DNA of 29,088 nt from Ruminiclostridium sp. (GTDB lineage Bacteria; Bacillota; Clostridia; Oscillospirales; Oscillospiraceae), in contig JABUSR010000202.1 in the NCBI GenBank assembly GCA_021442645.1, positions 1-29,088 on the forward strand, written 5' to 3'. Positions within the stretch are counted from its first letter, which is position 1, and every line of letters starts with the position of its first letter. The notes beneath the pieces were generated by a model that saw nothing but the letters and a program-made list of their open reading frames with translations, ran no database searches and was not told where the DNA came from. Made by a program: the position numbers and the translations under genes. This document shows, piece after piece, positions 1 to 8,081 of this stretch.

Positions 1-111
1 CACTTTGTCATACTCTCCTGTTGAATTATACTCTTTTGTCTTCTAAATGCAATGCAATGTTAGCGGCAACCTTGCTTCCTCGTACTGTTCCCCGATGGTA
101 TCGCCGTTGTG

Positions 112-1191
112 TTACAGCAGGGCGATAAGTGCCCTGATTTGGTGAGAAAGCAACTCATCCGGATATTCGTATTCCCTGGTATGGAGTGGTGGGCACGCCC
201 CTGCCCCGATACCGAAAAAGGCACCTCTGCACGCATTCAGATAATGCCCAAAATCCTCGCTCCAGCGCATGGGCTCCGTCAACAATTCCCCGCCGGTACG
301 GTCCAAAAGCTCTCGTGCGGCAGTTTCGTCGTTTTCCGTGGCTGGGAAAGCATCCTGCTCCATAACCGAAAGAGTCAGGCCATTCTGCTGCGCATATGCC
401 TCTGACCGGGAATTCAGGAATGCTTTGAGCTTCATAAAATTATCATTGGTGTCTGACCGCATCGTAATCCAGACCTCAGCCCGTTCGGCAGCAGTGCCAA
501 AGGCCTTTTGCCCCATGTTGCATCCAACGACCGTAGCAAAGGTCCCTCCGCCAAAGGGAACCTCCCGGTTGAAGGCCTGGACTTCTGCAAGGAATTCTGC
601 CACTGCGCCTGCCGGTGAGACTCCATACTCTGGATAGGCCGCATGGGCAGGTTTACCGGTAAAGGCAAATGTCATACCTGACGATGCGCAGGCGAATGTG
701 TCAAGGGAAGTGAATACACGACCGAAAGGAAAACCTGGCAGATTGTGACAGCCATATATCCTGGTAATCTTATATTCCTTCAGCAAAGGGGCCATCGCTT
801 CGGCCCCCTCTCCTGTCTCCTCGGACGGTTGAAACATAAGCAGCACCCTGCGGCCGGGCCTGGTCCGTTCCAGAAAAAGGGCTACTCCCAACAGAGCCGC
901 TGTGTGACCGTCATGGCCGCACAAGTGGGCAGCGTCTCCCTCTGGCAGAGATACCGCATCAAAATCCGCACGAAGGCATATTGCTTCCTCCAAGGCCTCC
1001 TCCGGTGGAGTATACAGCCCACAGGTCCCTCCGCCGTAATCAAAGCAGGAAAGGCCCGTATGGGCCGTGATAAACGCCCGGATGAGCGCTTTAGTTTTCT
1101 CCTCGCTGCCGGATGGCTCCGGTACCCTATGCAATTGCTGCCGAATCTCTTTTACCAGCCCAAGTTCGCACTCGGTCAGTTGTGTCATCAT
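112..1191 (-). CDS. M20 family amidohydrolase/metallopeptidase
   Basis: Predicted cytoplasmic zinc hydrolase of the M20D group (aminoacylase/amidohydrolase type, which removes acyl groups from amino acids or cleaves small peptides). The 359-residue product shows the metal-binding CGHDGH at residues 91-96, the catalytic/metal pair EE at 124-125 in QPSEETGEGA, and a further candidate ligand in CHN near 149. Length is close to the usual 370-400. The start is chosen because AAGGAG lies 7 nt upstream of the first of two adjacent ATGs. A consensus-like promoter (1225-1253) sits directly upstream, so it can be expressed apart from the polyamine operon that precedes it. Substrate cannot be read from the sequence; a role on N-acylated polyamines or amino acids would be guesswork. 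Confidence 0.85.
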   Translation of the reverse strand: MMTQLTECELGLVKEIRQQLHRVPEPSGSEEKTKALIRAFITAHTGLSCFDYGGGTCGLYTPPEEALEEAICLRADFDAVSLPEGDAAHLCGHDGHTAALLGVALFLERTRPGRRVLLMFQPSEETGEGAEAMAPLLKEYKITRIYGCHNLPGFPFGRVFTSLDTFACASSGMTFAFTGKPAHAAYPEYGVSPAGAVAEFLAEVQAFNREVPFGGGTFATVVGCNMGQKAFGTAAERAEVWITMRSDTNDNFMKLKAFLNSRSEAYAQQNGLTLSVMEQDAFPATENDETAARELLDRTGGELLTEPMRWSEDFGHYLNACRGAFFGIGAGACPPLHTREYEYPDELLSHQIRALIALL

Positions 1192-1224
1192 AACGTATCT
1201 CCTTCAGGAGTTAGTTTTTCGTTC

Positions 1225-1253
1225 AGGATATCATTGCATCTCGCCCATGTCAA
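1225..1253 (-). promoter_or_regulatory. promoter of the M20 amidohydrolase gene
   Basis: On the minus strand TTGACA (1248-1253), a 17-bp spacer and TATCCT (1225-1230) lie about 35 nt before the start codon. Seen in sequence; activity is inferred. Confidence 0.6.
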
Positions 1254-1282
1254 TTCCCGAATATAAAATGGTTTTCATATGC

Positions 1283-1320
1283 AAACACCGCCATCGATGC
1301 AAAAATCAACAGCGGTGTTT
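1283..1320 (-). terminator. hairpin after the CmpB-like gene
   Basis: A 9-bp perfect inverted repeat (AAACACCGC at 1283-1291, GCGGTGTTT at 1312-1320) lies just past the stop of the CmpB-like gene and before the M20 promoter. There is no long U-tract, so as an intrinsic terminator it is only moderately convincing. Confidence 0.4.
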
Positions 1321-1331
1321 CAAGGTTTCAA

Positions 1332-2075
1332 TTAGTGGTGCTTACCCTCTGTGCGTAGACGCTCTAGGGCATCGTGTGCGTCCTCAAGCAACTCAGAAAG
1401 CGTAAGATGCGAGTGGAATGGGAACAGGAATTTCGTCCGTATGGCGGTCCTGTCATGGACTCGACGCACGTGGGCTTTGAAGTGTTCGTACTTGATGATA
1501 ACCTGTTTTTCATCGGCGAAGCGCTTCATACGGGTGACCAGACGAGCGGAATATGTCACGTCGATAACAAATACCCCAAAGAAAAAACCGATGACAAAGG
1601 AAAACGCCAGGTTTTCTGACAGCCACGCCAAGGCCTCCAGAATCCGGGGATGGATAGCAAAATAGTAGATTGCACTGAGAATCCCCCAGTAGAGCGAGAA
1701 CTTGGGGCAGATGAGTCCCTGAATATTACCCCACTCCCGGCTGTAGTCCCACAGGCGCAGTTTCAGGTGCTTTAAACAGACAATACCGGCAATGTACTCG
1801 ATAAGGGTCATACTGACCGCCATACATAGGAACATGATGGCCCTGGTCCCCACAGAGGCGGTCATCCCGGTTTCTTCTCCCAGAATGGCTAACAGATACA
1901 GAATACAAAGACCTGAACCATAGAGGGGGATATATGGCCCCACGCAGAACCCCGGATTGATCCACCTTCTATCCGGATTGGCATGGGATATGAACCGGCG
2001 GAATAAGAGCTCCAGAACCCATCCAAACAGCGAACCCAGAAAAAAGAGATAGGCCAGTGTCAAAAACATGCTCAT
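1332..2075 (-). CDS. CmpB-like (putative ABC transporter type IV) multi-pass membrane protein
   Basis: A 247-residue integral membrane protein with about five or six hydrophobic segments, beginning with one at residues 3-25. It matches in character the 'putative ABC-transporter type IV' (CmpB) family of Firmicutes, whose function is unknown. The motif-like FGWVLELLFRRF near the N-terminus followed by NPGFCVGPYIPLYG is typical of that family as I remember it. The hydrophilic C-terminal third is rich in Arg/His/Lys and presumably cytoplasmic. GGAGG sits 6 nt before the ATG. It follows the decarboxylase nspC by about 70 nt on the same strand, so read-through from the polyamine operon is possible, but no functional link is evident. 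Confidence 0.7.
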   Translation of the reverse strand: MSMFLTLAYLFFLGSLFGWVLELLFRRFISHANPDRRWINPGFCVGPYIPLYGSGLCILYLLAILGEETGMTASVGTRAIMFLCMAVSMTLIEYIAGIVCLKHLKLRLWDYSREWGNIQGLICPKFSLYWGILSAIYYFAIHPRILEALAWLSENLAFSFVIGFFFGVFVIDVTYSARLVTRMKRFADEKQVIIKYEHFKAHVRRVHDRTAIRTKFLFPFHSHLTLSELLEDAHDALERLRTEGKHH

Positions 2076-2144
2076 GAATTACCTCCACAGCAGAAGCTGA
2101 TAGAAGACAAAATTTTGCCTTCGTATGCGTGTCTTCGCATATCG

Positions 2145-3365
2145 TTACAGAACGCCCTCCCGGGTCGTTCTTCCCAGCCGTCTTTTGAAGTCATCATAGC
2201 AGAAATCAGTCAGCTTTTCCAGGGTCCCGTCTCTCCGCCGTACCCACAGGTCAGGCAGAGGCATCCCGTTGAACGTGTTATTTTTACAGAAGGTATAGAT
2301 GGCCATATCACCGAAGGTCAGAAGCTGTCCCTCCCGGAGGGGTTCCTGAAAGCTGTAGTCACCTAAGACGTCTCCGGCCAGGCAGGTAGGGCCTCCCAAG
2401 CGGTAAGTATACGGCTGTTCTCCGGCATCCCCGCCGCCGTACAGGGGTGGGTGATAGGGCATTTCAATGACATCCGGGGCATGGCAGGCGGCACTCATAT
2501 CCAGGATAGCGATAGATGTCTCACCATTCTGATGCACATCCAGTACACGGGTAACAAGATATCCCGCATTCAGCGCCCACGCTTCGCCGGGCTCCAGATA
2601 GACATCCGTCTTCCACCTGGCTCGAAAATTCTTGATACACGTTTCCAAAAGCTCCATGTCGTAACCCGGCCGGGTCACATGATGGCCGCCGCCAAAGTTC
2701 ACCCATTTCATACGGGGCAGAATATCACCAAAGTGAAGTTCTACCGCACGTATAGTCACCGCCAGCGCATCCGCGCCCTGCTCGCAAAGCGTGTGGAAAT
2801 GTATGCCATCCAACAGTTGAACCAGAGCCTCCGTCATTTGGGAGTCCCATTGCCGTCTCGTTGTTCCCAACCTGGAGCCGGGGGCACAGGGGTCATAGAT
2901 AGCGTGACCATCCTGGGTAGAACACTCCGGGTTGATTCTGAGCCCCACACTTTTTCCCGCCGCTTTAGCCCGGGGGCCAAACTTTTCCAGTTGTCGGGGC
3001 GAGTTAAAAACGATATGGTCTGCGTATTGTATAAGGGGCTCAAAATCTTTCTCCCGGTATGCCGCACAAAAAACGTGGACTTCTCTGCCTGGCATCTCCT
3101 CAGCACCAAGCCGCGCCTCATACAGGCCGCTGGCCTCCGTACCGAAGAGATAGGGACAGAGCAGAGGATACAGGTCGTAGCCGGAAAATGCCTTTTGTGC
3201 GAGAAGCATCTTTGCCCCGGTCTGCTCTGCCACACTGGCCAGGAGCTGGCCATTCATATGGAGCTTGGCCTCATCTAGGATATATGCCGGGCTCTCCACC
3301 GCTGCAAAGAGGGCCTCCGGGTCTTCTCCCTCCAGAAGGAGAAACGGCGCACGTCTGTCTTCCAT
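2145..3365 (-). CDS. nspC: carboxynorspermidine/carboxyspermidine decarboxylase
   Basis: PLP enzyme of the alanine-racemase fold (fold III) that decarboxylates carboxyspermidine to spermidine, or carboxynorspermidine to norspermidine. The 406-residue product has the expected N-terminal SPAYIL segment, a PLP lysine in LLAQKAF (K58), the HTLCEQGADAL segment matching the family's H-x-LCE motif, the glycine-rich WVNFGGGHH, and the CHAPDVIEMPY segment of the active site. Its ATG shares one base with the stop of the preceding gene (TGATG at 3363-3367), implying translational coupling with carboxyspermidine synthase, its partner enzyme. It is the last clear enzyme of the polyamine operon. Family identity is firm; which carboxypolyamine it uses in vivo is not visible. 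Confidence 0.93.
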   Translation of the reverse strand: MEDRRAPFLLLEGEDPEALFAAVESPAYILDEAKLHMNGQLLASVAEQTGAKMLLAQKAFSGYDLYPLLCPYLFGTEASGLYEARLGAEEMPGREVHVFCAAYREKDFEPLIQYADHIVFNSPRQLEKFGPRAKAAGKSVGLRINPECSTQDGHAIYDPCAPGSRLGTTRRQWDSQMTEALVQLLDGIHFHTLCEQGADALAVTIRAVELHFGDILPRMKWVNFGGGHHVTRPGYDMELLETCIKNFRARWKTDVYLEPGEAWALNAGYLVTRVLDVHQNGETSIAILDMSAACHAPDVIEMPYHPPLYGGGDAGEQPYTYRLGGPTCLAGDVLGDYSFQEPLREGQLLTFGDMAIYTFCKNNTFNGMPLPDLWVRRRDGTLEKLTDFCYDDFKRRLGRTTREGVL

Positions 3366-4624
3366 CAGTCTACCAGCGCAGGATCGTGGTTCTCACTGCG
3401 GGGCAGCCCATACTGATCCAGTGCATCCAGGAAGGGATCGGGATCGAACTCCTCCACAGTGTGGACGCCAACAGTATTCCACTTCCCGGTAAGCAGCATC
3501 AGCGCCCCACACATGGCTGGCACACCGGTGGTGTAGGAGATGGCCTGAGATCCGACCTCCTGGTAGCAGGCCTGATGGTCACAGATATTGTAGATATAGT
3601 AGGTCTTGTCCTTCCCGTCCTTCTTCCCGGTAAAAATGCAGCCGATGTTGGTCTTCCCGTGGGTACGGGGCCCCAGGGAAGCGGGGTCAGGCAGCAGTGC
3701 CTTTAAAAACTGAATGGGGACGATCTCCTTTCCCTCAAAGAGGACAGGTGTGGTGGAGAGCATCCCCACATTTTCCAGGCACTGCATATGGGTCAGGTAG
3801 CTCTGACCGAAGGTCATGAAAAAGCGAATCCGCTGGACTTCAGGGATATTCAGGGCCAAGGATTCAATCTCCTCGTGGTGGAGCAGGTACATATCCTTGT
3901 GGCCGACCTGGTCGAATTCGTACTCCCGCTTTATGGACATTGCAGGAATCTCCACCCAGTGGCCGTCTTCCCAGTAGGAACCGGGTGCAGATACCTCGCG
4001 CAGATTGATTTCAGGGTTAAAGTTGGTTGCAAAAGGATAGCCGTGGTCGCCGCCGTTGCAGTCCAGGATGTCGATGGTGTCGATGGTGTCAAATTCATGC
4101 TTCTTCGCATAGGCACAGTATGCCTGCGTCACGCCGGGATCAAACCCACAGCCCAGCAGAGCCACCAGCCCGGCCTCCTCGAACTTTTCCCGATATGCCC
4201 ACTGCCAAGAGTAGTCGAAATAGGCGGAGAAACCGGCATCTTTGCAGCGTTTTTCATAAATCTCTCTCCACTGGGGGGCGTCCGTGTTTTCCGGCTCATA
4301 GTTGGCGGTATCCATGTAATTGACCTTGCAAATCAGGCAGGCCTCCATAATGGTCAGGTCCTGGTAAGGCAACGCAATGTTCATGACAAGATCCGGGTTG
4401 TAGCTGTTGATTAGCTCTACCAGTTCGTCAACGTTGTCCGCATCGACCTGAGCCGTGGTAATCTTTGTTTCGGTGTTCGGGGCCAGCCGGGCAGCCAGGT
4501 CGTCACACTTAGACTTGGTCCGGCTGGCGATACACAGTTCACTAAAAACAGAGCTGACCTGGCAGCACTTGGAAATCGCAACAGTGGCCACGCCGCCGCA
4601 GCCAATGACTAACACTTTACTCAT
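3365..4624 (-). CDS. carboxyspermidine/carboxynorspermidine synthase (saccharopine dehydrogenase family)
   Basis: NAD(P)H-dependent reductase that condenses L-aspartate semialdehyde with a diamine (putrescine giving carboxyspermidine, diaminopropane giving carboxynorspermidine). The 419-residue product opens with a Rossmann dinucleotide site, VLVIGCGGVA, at residues 4-13 and continues with the saccharopine dehydrogenase-like body (DTANYEPE, GCGFDPGVTQAY). The start at 4624 is preferred over an in-frame TTG at 4642 because GAAGGAG precedes it by 9 nt and the Rossmann strand then starts at residue 4. The gene lies 27 nt after the ureohydrolase and overlaps nspC by one base. Because an agmatine-processing gene is adjacent, agmatine itself is an alternative acceptor (the carboxyaminopropylagmatine route). 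Confidence 0.9.
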   Translation of the reverse strand: MSKVLVIGCGGVATVAISKCCQVSSVFSELCIASRTKSKCDDLAARLAPNTETKITTAQVDADNVDELVELINSYNPDLVMNIALPYQDLTIMEACLICKVNYMDTANYEPENTDAPQWREIYEKRCKDAGFSAYFDYSWQWAYREKFEEAGLVALLGCGFDPGVTQAYCAYAKKHEFDTIDTIDILDCNGGDHGYPFATNFNPEINLREVSAPGSYWEDGHWVEIPAMSIKREYEFDQVGHKDMYLLHHEEIESLALNIPEVQRIRFFMTFGQSYLTHMQCLENVGMLSTTPVLFEGKEIVPIQFLKALLPDPASLGPRTHGKTNIGCIFTGKKDGKDKTYYIYNICDHQACYQEVGSQAISYTTGVPAMCGALMLLTGKWNTVGVHTVEEFDPDPFLDALDQYGLPRSENHDPALVD

Positions 4625-4651
4625 TACAATACTCTCCTTCAATATGATTCA

Positions 4652-5506
4652 TTATAACAGTGCCAGGAGCAGCTCCCGGAGCACTTTGCATGCTGTGGCA
4701 GTGGATACGCCGGAGGCATCCAGCGTCGGAGCCAGTTCGTTGACATCGGCGGCCACGACCCGGCACTGTGCCACGGTGAGGATGGCGTTCAGAAGCTTCG
4801 GGAAGGTGATTCCCCCCGCCTCCGGGGTTCCGGTCCCGGGGAATACGGATGGGTCTAGGCAGTCCAAATCAATGGTAAAGTAGACGGGAACTGAGGCACG
4901 GCGTAGCCTTTCCACCGTTTCTTCCAGACCATCCAGGGAGAACTTATGCAGGTCCGTGTGCTTTTCGGCAAACAGGAATTCCTCCCGGTCACCGCTTCGT
5001 ATGCAGAATTGGTGAACGTGTCCGTCTCCCAGGATATCGTGGCACCGGCGAAGGACGCAGGCGTGGCTCAGTTTCGTCCCCAGGTAGTCTTCCCGGAGGT
5101 CCGCGTGGGCGTCAAAGTGGATGATGTGAAGGTCTGGGTACCGCTCCGCAGCAGCCCGTACCGCACCTAGGGTGACCAGATGCTCCCCGCCCAAGAGCAG
5201 AGGCAGTTTATCATCCTCTAGGATGATCCGGGCGCGCTCCTGAATCTCCTGTAATGCCGCTTCCGGATCCCCGAAGGGCAGTTCCAGGTCTCCGCTGTCA
5301 AAAACAGAATAGTCGGTCAGGTCCTTGTCCTGGTAGGGGCTGTAGGTCTCCAACCCAAAACTCTCATGCCGCATGGCAGAGGGTCCGAACCGGGCTCCGG
5401 GCCGGAAGGATGTGGTGGAATCGAAGGGTGCACCGAATAGGACGACCGATGCCTCGTCATAATCGGCGTCGCATCCGATGAATGTCTCAACATTTGGCAG
5501 CAGCAT
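4652..5506 (-). CDS. speB: agmatinase / ureohydrolase family enzyme
   Basis: Binuclear-manganese ureohydrolase that most likely splits agmatine into putrescine and urea. The 284-residue product carries the canonical metal ligands: GGEH (H109), DAHAD (132-136) and DLDCLDPS (213-220). The start at 5506 is chosen because the ATG overlaps the stop of the spermidine synthase gene by one base (TAATG) and a purine-rich GGAAGGAT segment lies upstream; longer in-frame upstream sequence is antisense-like and covers speE. Position between arginine decarboxylase and carboxyspermidine synthase fits supply of putrescine. An alternative is aminopropylagmatine ureohydrolase, which is in the same family and cannot be told apart by these motifs. 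Confidence 0.9.
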   Translation of the reverse strand: MLLPNVETFIGCDADYDEASVVLFGAPFDSTTSFRPGARFGPSAMRHESFGLETYSPYQDKDLTDYSVFDSGDLELPFGDPEAALQEIQERARIILEDDKLPLLLGGEHLVTLGAVRAAAERYPDLHIIHFDAHADLREDYLGTKLSHACVLRRCHDILGDGHVHQFCIRSGDREEFLFAEKHTDLHKFSLDGLEETVERLRRASVPVYFTIDLDCLDPSVFPGTGTPEAGGITFPKLLNAILTVAQCRVVAADVNELAPTLDASGVSTATACKVLRELLLALL

Positions 5507-6360
5507 TATCCTTCCACCTCCCTCAGCATGTCCTCCAGGAATGCCGGAAGAGCAAAGGCTCCGATGTGCAGACGGGGTGTATAATAGCGGGTGCGCAGGT
5601 TCAGCCGGTACCAGCTCTCCAGGTCCACATCGTTTGTGGGGTGGTACTTCTTGCTGGCAAAGCCAAACAGCCAATAGCCGGCTGCGTAAGTTGGAATATG
5701 GGCCTGGTAGACTTTGCTGATAGGGAAGGTCTCCACAATACGCTTATGACTGCGCTGCATTGCCTTCGCATCATGCTCATAGAAGGGGCTTCCCTGCTGG
5801 TTTACCATGATACCGTCTTCCTTCAGGGCGTTATAGCAGTTTCCATAGAATTCCTTGGTAAACAGGCCCTCAGAGGGTCCGAAGGGGTCTGTAGAATCCA
5901 CAATAATTAGGTCGTACTTGCTCTCACACCGCCGGATAAACCGTAGCGCATTTTCAAAGTAGATGTGAACTCTTCGGTCGTCCATTCGGCATGCGTTTCC
6001 GGGTAGGAATTCTCTGCAGGCCTCCACCACTTGGGGGTCCATCTCGACCAGGTCGATACTCTTCACCCTGTCGTAGCGGGTCAGCTCACGGACGACGCCT
6101 CCGTCACCGGCTCCAATCACAAGAACATCGCAGATGCCGGGGTGGACGGCCATTGGCACATGGGTGATCATCTCGTCATAGATAAACTCATCCCGTTCTG
6201 TCAATTGCACATTCCCGTTCAGGGCCAGGACTTTCCCATATTCCGGGGTCTCAAAGATGTCGATTTGCTGGTAGTTGCTCTGTTTGGCATACAGATGGCG
6301 AGTGACCCGAATGGAGTGCTTCACATCCGGTGTATGAAACTCGCTGAACCACATTTCCAT
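5506..6360 (-). CDS. speE: spermidine synthase family aminopropyltransferase
   Basis: Class I methyltransferase-fold enzyme that classically transfers an aminopropyl group from decarboxylated S-adenosylmethionine to putrescine. The 284-residue product has the polyamine-site segment LNGNVQLTERDEFIYDEM (48-64), the nucleotide-binding loop GAGDGG (83-88; usually GGGDGG), the acidic strand end VEMD (105-108) and DSTDPFGP (155-162). Length matches bacterial SpeE. It follows speA by 11 nt and overlaps speB by one base. No S-adenosylmethionine decarboxylase is in the window although the operon holds a complete carboxyspermidine route, so the true donor or product may differ from textbook SpeE. Confidence 0.88.
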   Translation of the reverse strand: MEMWFSEFHTPDVKHSIRVTRHLYAKQSNYQQIDIFETPEYGKVLALNGNVQLTERDEFIYDEMITHVPMAVHPGICDVLVIGAGDGGVVRELTRYDRVKSIDLVEMDPQVVEACREFLPGNACRMDDRRVHIYFENALRFIRRCESKYDLIIVDSTDPFGPSEGLFTKEFYGNCYNALKEDGIMVNQQGSPFYEHDAKAMQRSHKRIVETFPISKVYQAHIPTYAAGYWLFGFASKKYHPTNDVDLESWYRLNLRTRYYTPRLHIGAFALPAFLEDMLREVEG

Positions 6361-6371
6361 TGTCGTCCCTC

Positions 6372-7826
6372 CTATTTCAGCACATTCAGCCGCAGAATCT
6401 CAGGGTCTTCCGGCCCGGTCATACTGCAGCCCTTCGCTTTTGCGTATTCGATATAGTCCAAGATCTCTTCCGTTATCCGCTCGCCGGGGGCCAGCACCGG
6501 GATACCGGGCGGATAACACATGACGAACTCGCTGCACACGTGTCCCACGCTTTCCCGCAGAGGCAGACTCCGCTTCTCCGCATAAAATGCCGCCTGAGGA
6601 GAGGCCACCACAATGGGGTCGATATACTCCTGATTGAGCAGGTCCCTGCCGTCCCGGTGGTTCCTGCGTCTGACCTCGGCTAGGGCACTGACCAGGCGCT
6701 CCAGCTCCTGGGGGCGATCCCCAATGGACAGATATGCCAGGATGTTGCCGATATCACCAAACTCTATCTGGATGTCGTACTCATCTCTTAGGATGTCATA
6801 GACCTCAATCCCCGCCAGCCCGATGTCACGGGTGTGTACAGACAGCTTTGTGGTATCAAAATCAAATACAGAGTTGCCGTTTCTCAGTTCCCTGCCAAAG
6901 GCATAGTACCCACCGATGGCATTGATCTCTTCTCTGGCATAGTCCGCCATATCCTTTACTTTATGGAAAACTTCTCCCCCTCGAAGGGCCAGGTTCCGGC
7001 GAGAAATGTCCAGGCTGCTCATCAGAAGATAGCTGCCTGAGGTCGTCTGGGTCAAGTTGATGATCTGCCGCACATAACCAGTGTGGACCTTTGGTCCGAT
7101 GAGCAACAACGAGGACTGGGTCAGACTGCCTCCGCTTTTATGCATGGATACGGATGCCATATCTGCACCGGCCTCCATAGCGGATACCGGCAGGCCGCTT
7201 CCAAAGTAGAAATGTGTCCCGTGGGCCTCATCCACCAGGCAAAGCATCCCAGCTTTATGTGCCATTTTGACGATGGCACACAGGTCGGAACAGATGCCAT
7301 AGTATGTGGGGTTATTCACCAGGACGGCCACGGCATTTGGGTGCTCGTCGATTGCCTTCTGAAGAGACTCACGGGTCATCCCCAGGGAGATACCCAACCG
7401 CTGGTCCACCTCCGGGTTCACATATACCGGAACGGCGCCGCACAGCACCAAGGCGTTGATCACACTGCGGTGGACGTTTCTGGGCAGGATAATCTCATCG
7501 CCACCTTTACATGCGGCCAGCACCATACTCTGGACAGAGCTGGTGGTACCACCCACCATCAGAAAGGCCTGGGCTGCGCCGAAGGCGTCCGCCGCCAGTT
7601 CTTCCGCCTCTCGAATAACAGAAACGGGATGGCAGAGGTTATCCAGAGGCTTCATACTATTTACGTCCACATCCAGGCATCGCTGACCCAGGAACTCCGT
7701 CAATTCAGGATTCCCTCGACCGTGCTTATGCCCCGGCACATCAAAGGGAACCACCCGCATCTGGCGGAATCGCTCCAGAGCCTCATAAATGGGGGCACGC
7801 CGTTGATCCAATCGTGGTTTGTGCAT
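6372..7826 (-). CDS. speA: arginine decarboxylase (Orn/Lys/Arg decarboxylase family, fold I)
   Basis: PLP-dependent decarboxylase expected to turn arginine into agmatine at the head of the polyamine operon. The 484-residue product lacks the N-terminal wing domain of the large enterobacterial inducible enzymes and matches the short Gram-positive type (B. subtilis SpeA-like). Visible features: FDVPGHKHGRGN (28-39), VGGTTSSVQS (91-100), VDEAHGTHF (198-206) and the PLP lysine in SMHKSGGSLTQSS (K230). The start at 7826 is fixed by GGAGGAGGG 6 nt upstream and the family N-terminus; an upstream in-frame extension to 7934 runs through a terminator hairpin and is not coding. The family includes lysine and ornithine enzymes; the neighbouring agmatinase favours arginine. 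Confidence 0.92.
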   Translation of the reverse strand: MHKPRLDQRRAPIYEALERFRQMRVVPFDVPGHKHGRGNPELTEFLGQRCLDVDVNSMKPLDNLCHPVSVIREAEELAADAFGAAQAFLMVGGTTSSVQSMVLAACKGGDEIILPRNVHRSVINALVLCGAVPVYVNPEVDQRLGISLGMTRESLQKAIDEHPNAVAVLVNNPTYYGICSDLCAIVKMAHKAGMLCLVDEAHGTHFYFGSGLPVSAMEAGADMASVSMHKSGGSLTQSSLLLIGPKVHTGYVRQIINLTQTTSGSYLLMSSLDISRRNLALRGGEVFHKVKDMADYAREEINAIGGYYAFGRELRNGNSVFDFDTTKLSVHTRDIGLAGIEVYDILRDEYDIQIEFGDIGNILAYLSIGDRPQELERLVSALAEVRRRNHRDGRDLLNQEYIDPIVVASPQAAFYAEKRSLPLRESVGHVCSEFVMCYPPGIPVLAPGERITEEILDYIEYAKAKGCSMTGPEDPEILRLNVLK

Positions 7827-7848
7827 ATCTATCCCTCCTCCGGGAAAT

Positions 7849-7881
7849 AAAAAAACGCAGGCTGTAAAAACACAGCTTGCG
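7849..7881 (-). terminator. intrinsic terminator/attenuator in the speA leader
   Basis: Minus-strand stem CGCAAGCTGT (7872-7881) with ACAGCCTGCG (7856-7865), one mismatch, loop of 6, followed at once by seven T (7849-7855). It ends 22 nt before the speA start codon and just upstream of its ribosome site, so it must be read through for the operon to be expressed. Confidence 0.75.
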
Positions 7882-7906
7882 TCAAAAATCGTCAGGATAC
7901 GCCCAT

Positions 7907-7926
7907 TACAGCCCTGCACCGGCAGG
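7907..7926 (-). promoter_or_regulatory. antiterminator strand and competing P7 hairpin
   Basis: The minus-strand segment GCAGGGCTGTA (7907-7917) is complementary, with a single bulged G, to TACAGCCTGC (7857-7866), which is the 3' arm of the terminator. The same segment's GCAGG is also the 3' arm of hairpin P7 (CCTGC at 7922-7926). P7, the antiterminator and the terminator are thus mutually exclusive, the usual layout of a transcription switch. Confidence 0.55.
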
Positions 7927-8042
7927 ACTGGCAAAAGGTATAATCAGGATTTAGAACTACGGGATGATTCAGAGTCTATATAGCAATTAACTTTTACTAC
8001 TCTTATTGACCGTTTCACAAGTTTGTGCTTTTAACACAGGTT

Positions 8043-8081
8043 TTAAGGAACCAACTTATAAAATTCGAGCGGTAAGCTCAT
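8043..8081 (-). CDS. candidate leader peptide 2 (12 residues)
   Basis: Short reading frame in the speA leader whose ATG overlaps the stop of leader frame 1 (ATGA at 8078-8081), giving a 12-residue peptide ending LPLEFYKLVP-stop. There is no ribosome site of its own, so translation would rely on coupling. Its last ten residues resemble the end of leader peptide 1 (LPIGVYRLVE-stop): L, P, Y, L and V are identical and I/L and R/K conservative, while Leu and the basic residue use unrelated codons (CTG/TTA, CTT/TTG, CGC/AAG). That pattern suggests selection on the peptide. It ends in Pro-stop, as the TnaC arrest peptide does. Real translation is unproven. Confidence 0.4.
   Translation of the reverse strand: MSLPLEFYKLVP

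Noticed and set aside
1..111. Terminator or gene after the M20 amidohydrolase
   Set aside because: No stem of more than 5 bp with a U-tract and no coding frame that I can support; the region is left unassigned.
2076..2144. Terminator between nspC and the CmpB-like gene
   Set aside because: Only a 6-bp TATGCG/CGCATA hairpin without an adjacent U-tract is visible. Read-through seems as likely as termination, so none was annotated.
7944..8018. A 24-codon GTG-started, basic frame (MKRSIRVVKV...) in the speA leader
   Set aside because: No ribosome site, GTG start inside a small hairpin, and no resemblance to the two other leader peptides. It is noted only because it contains three arginine codons.
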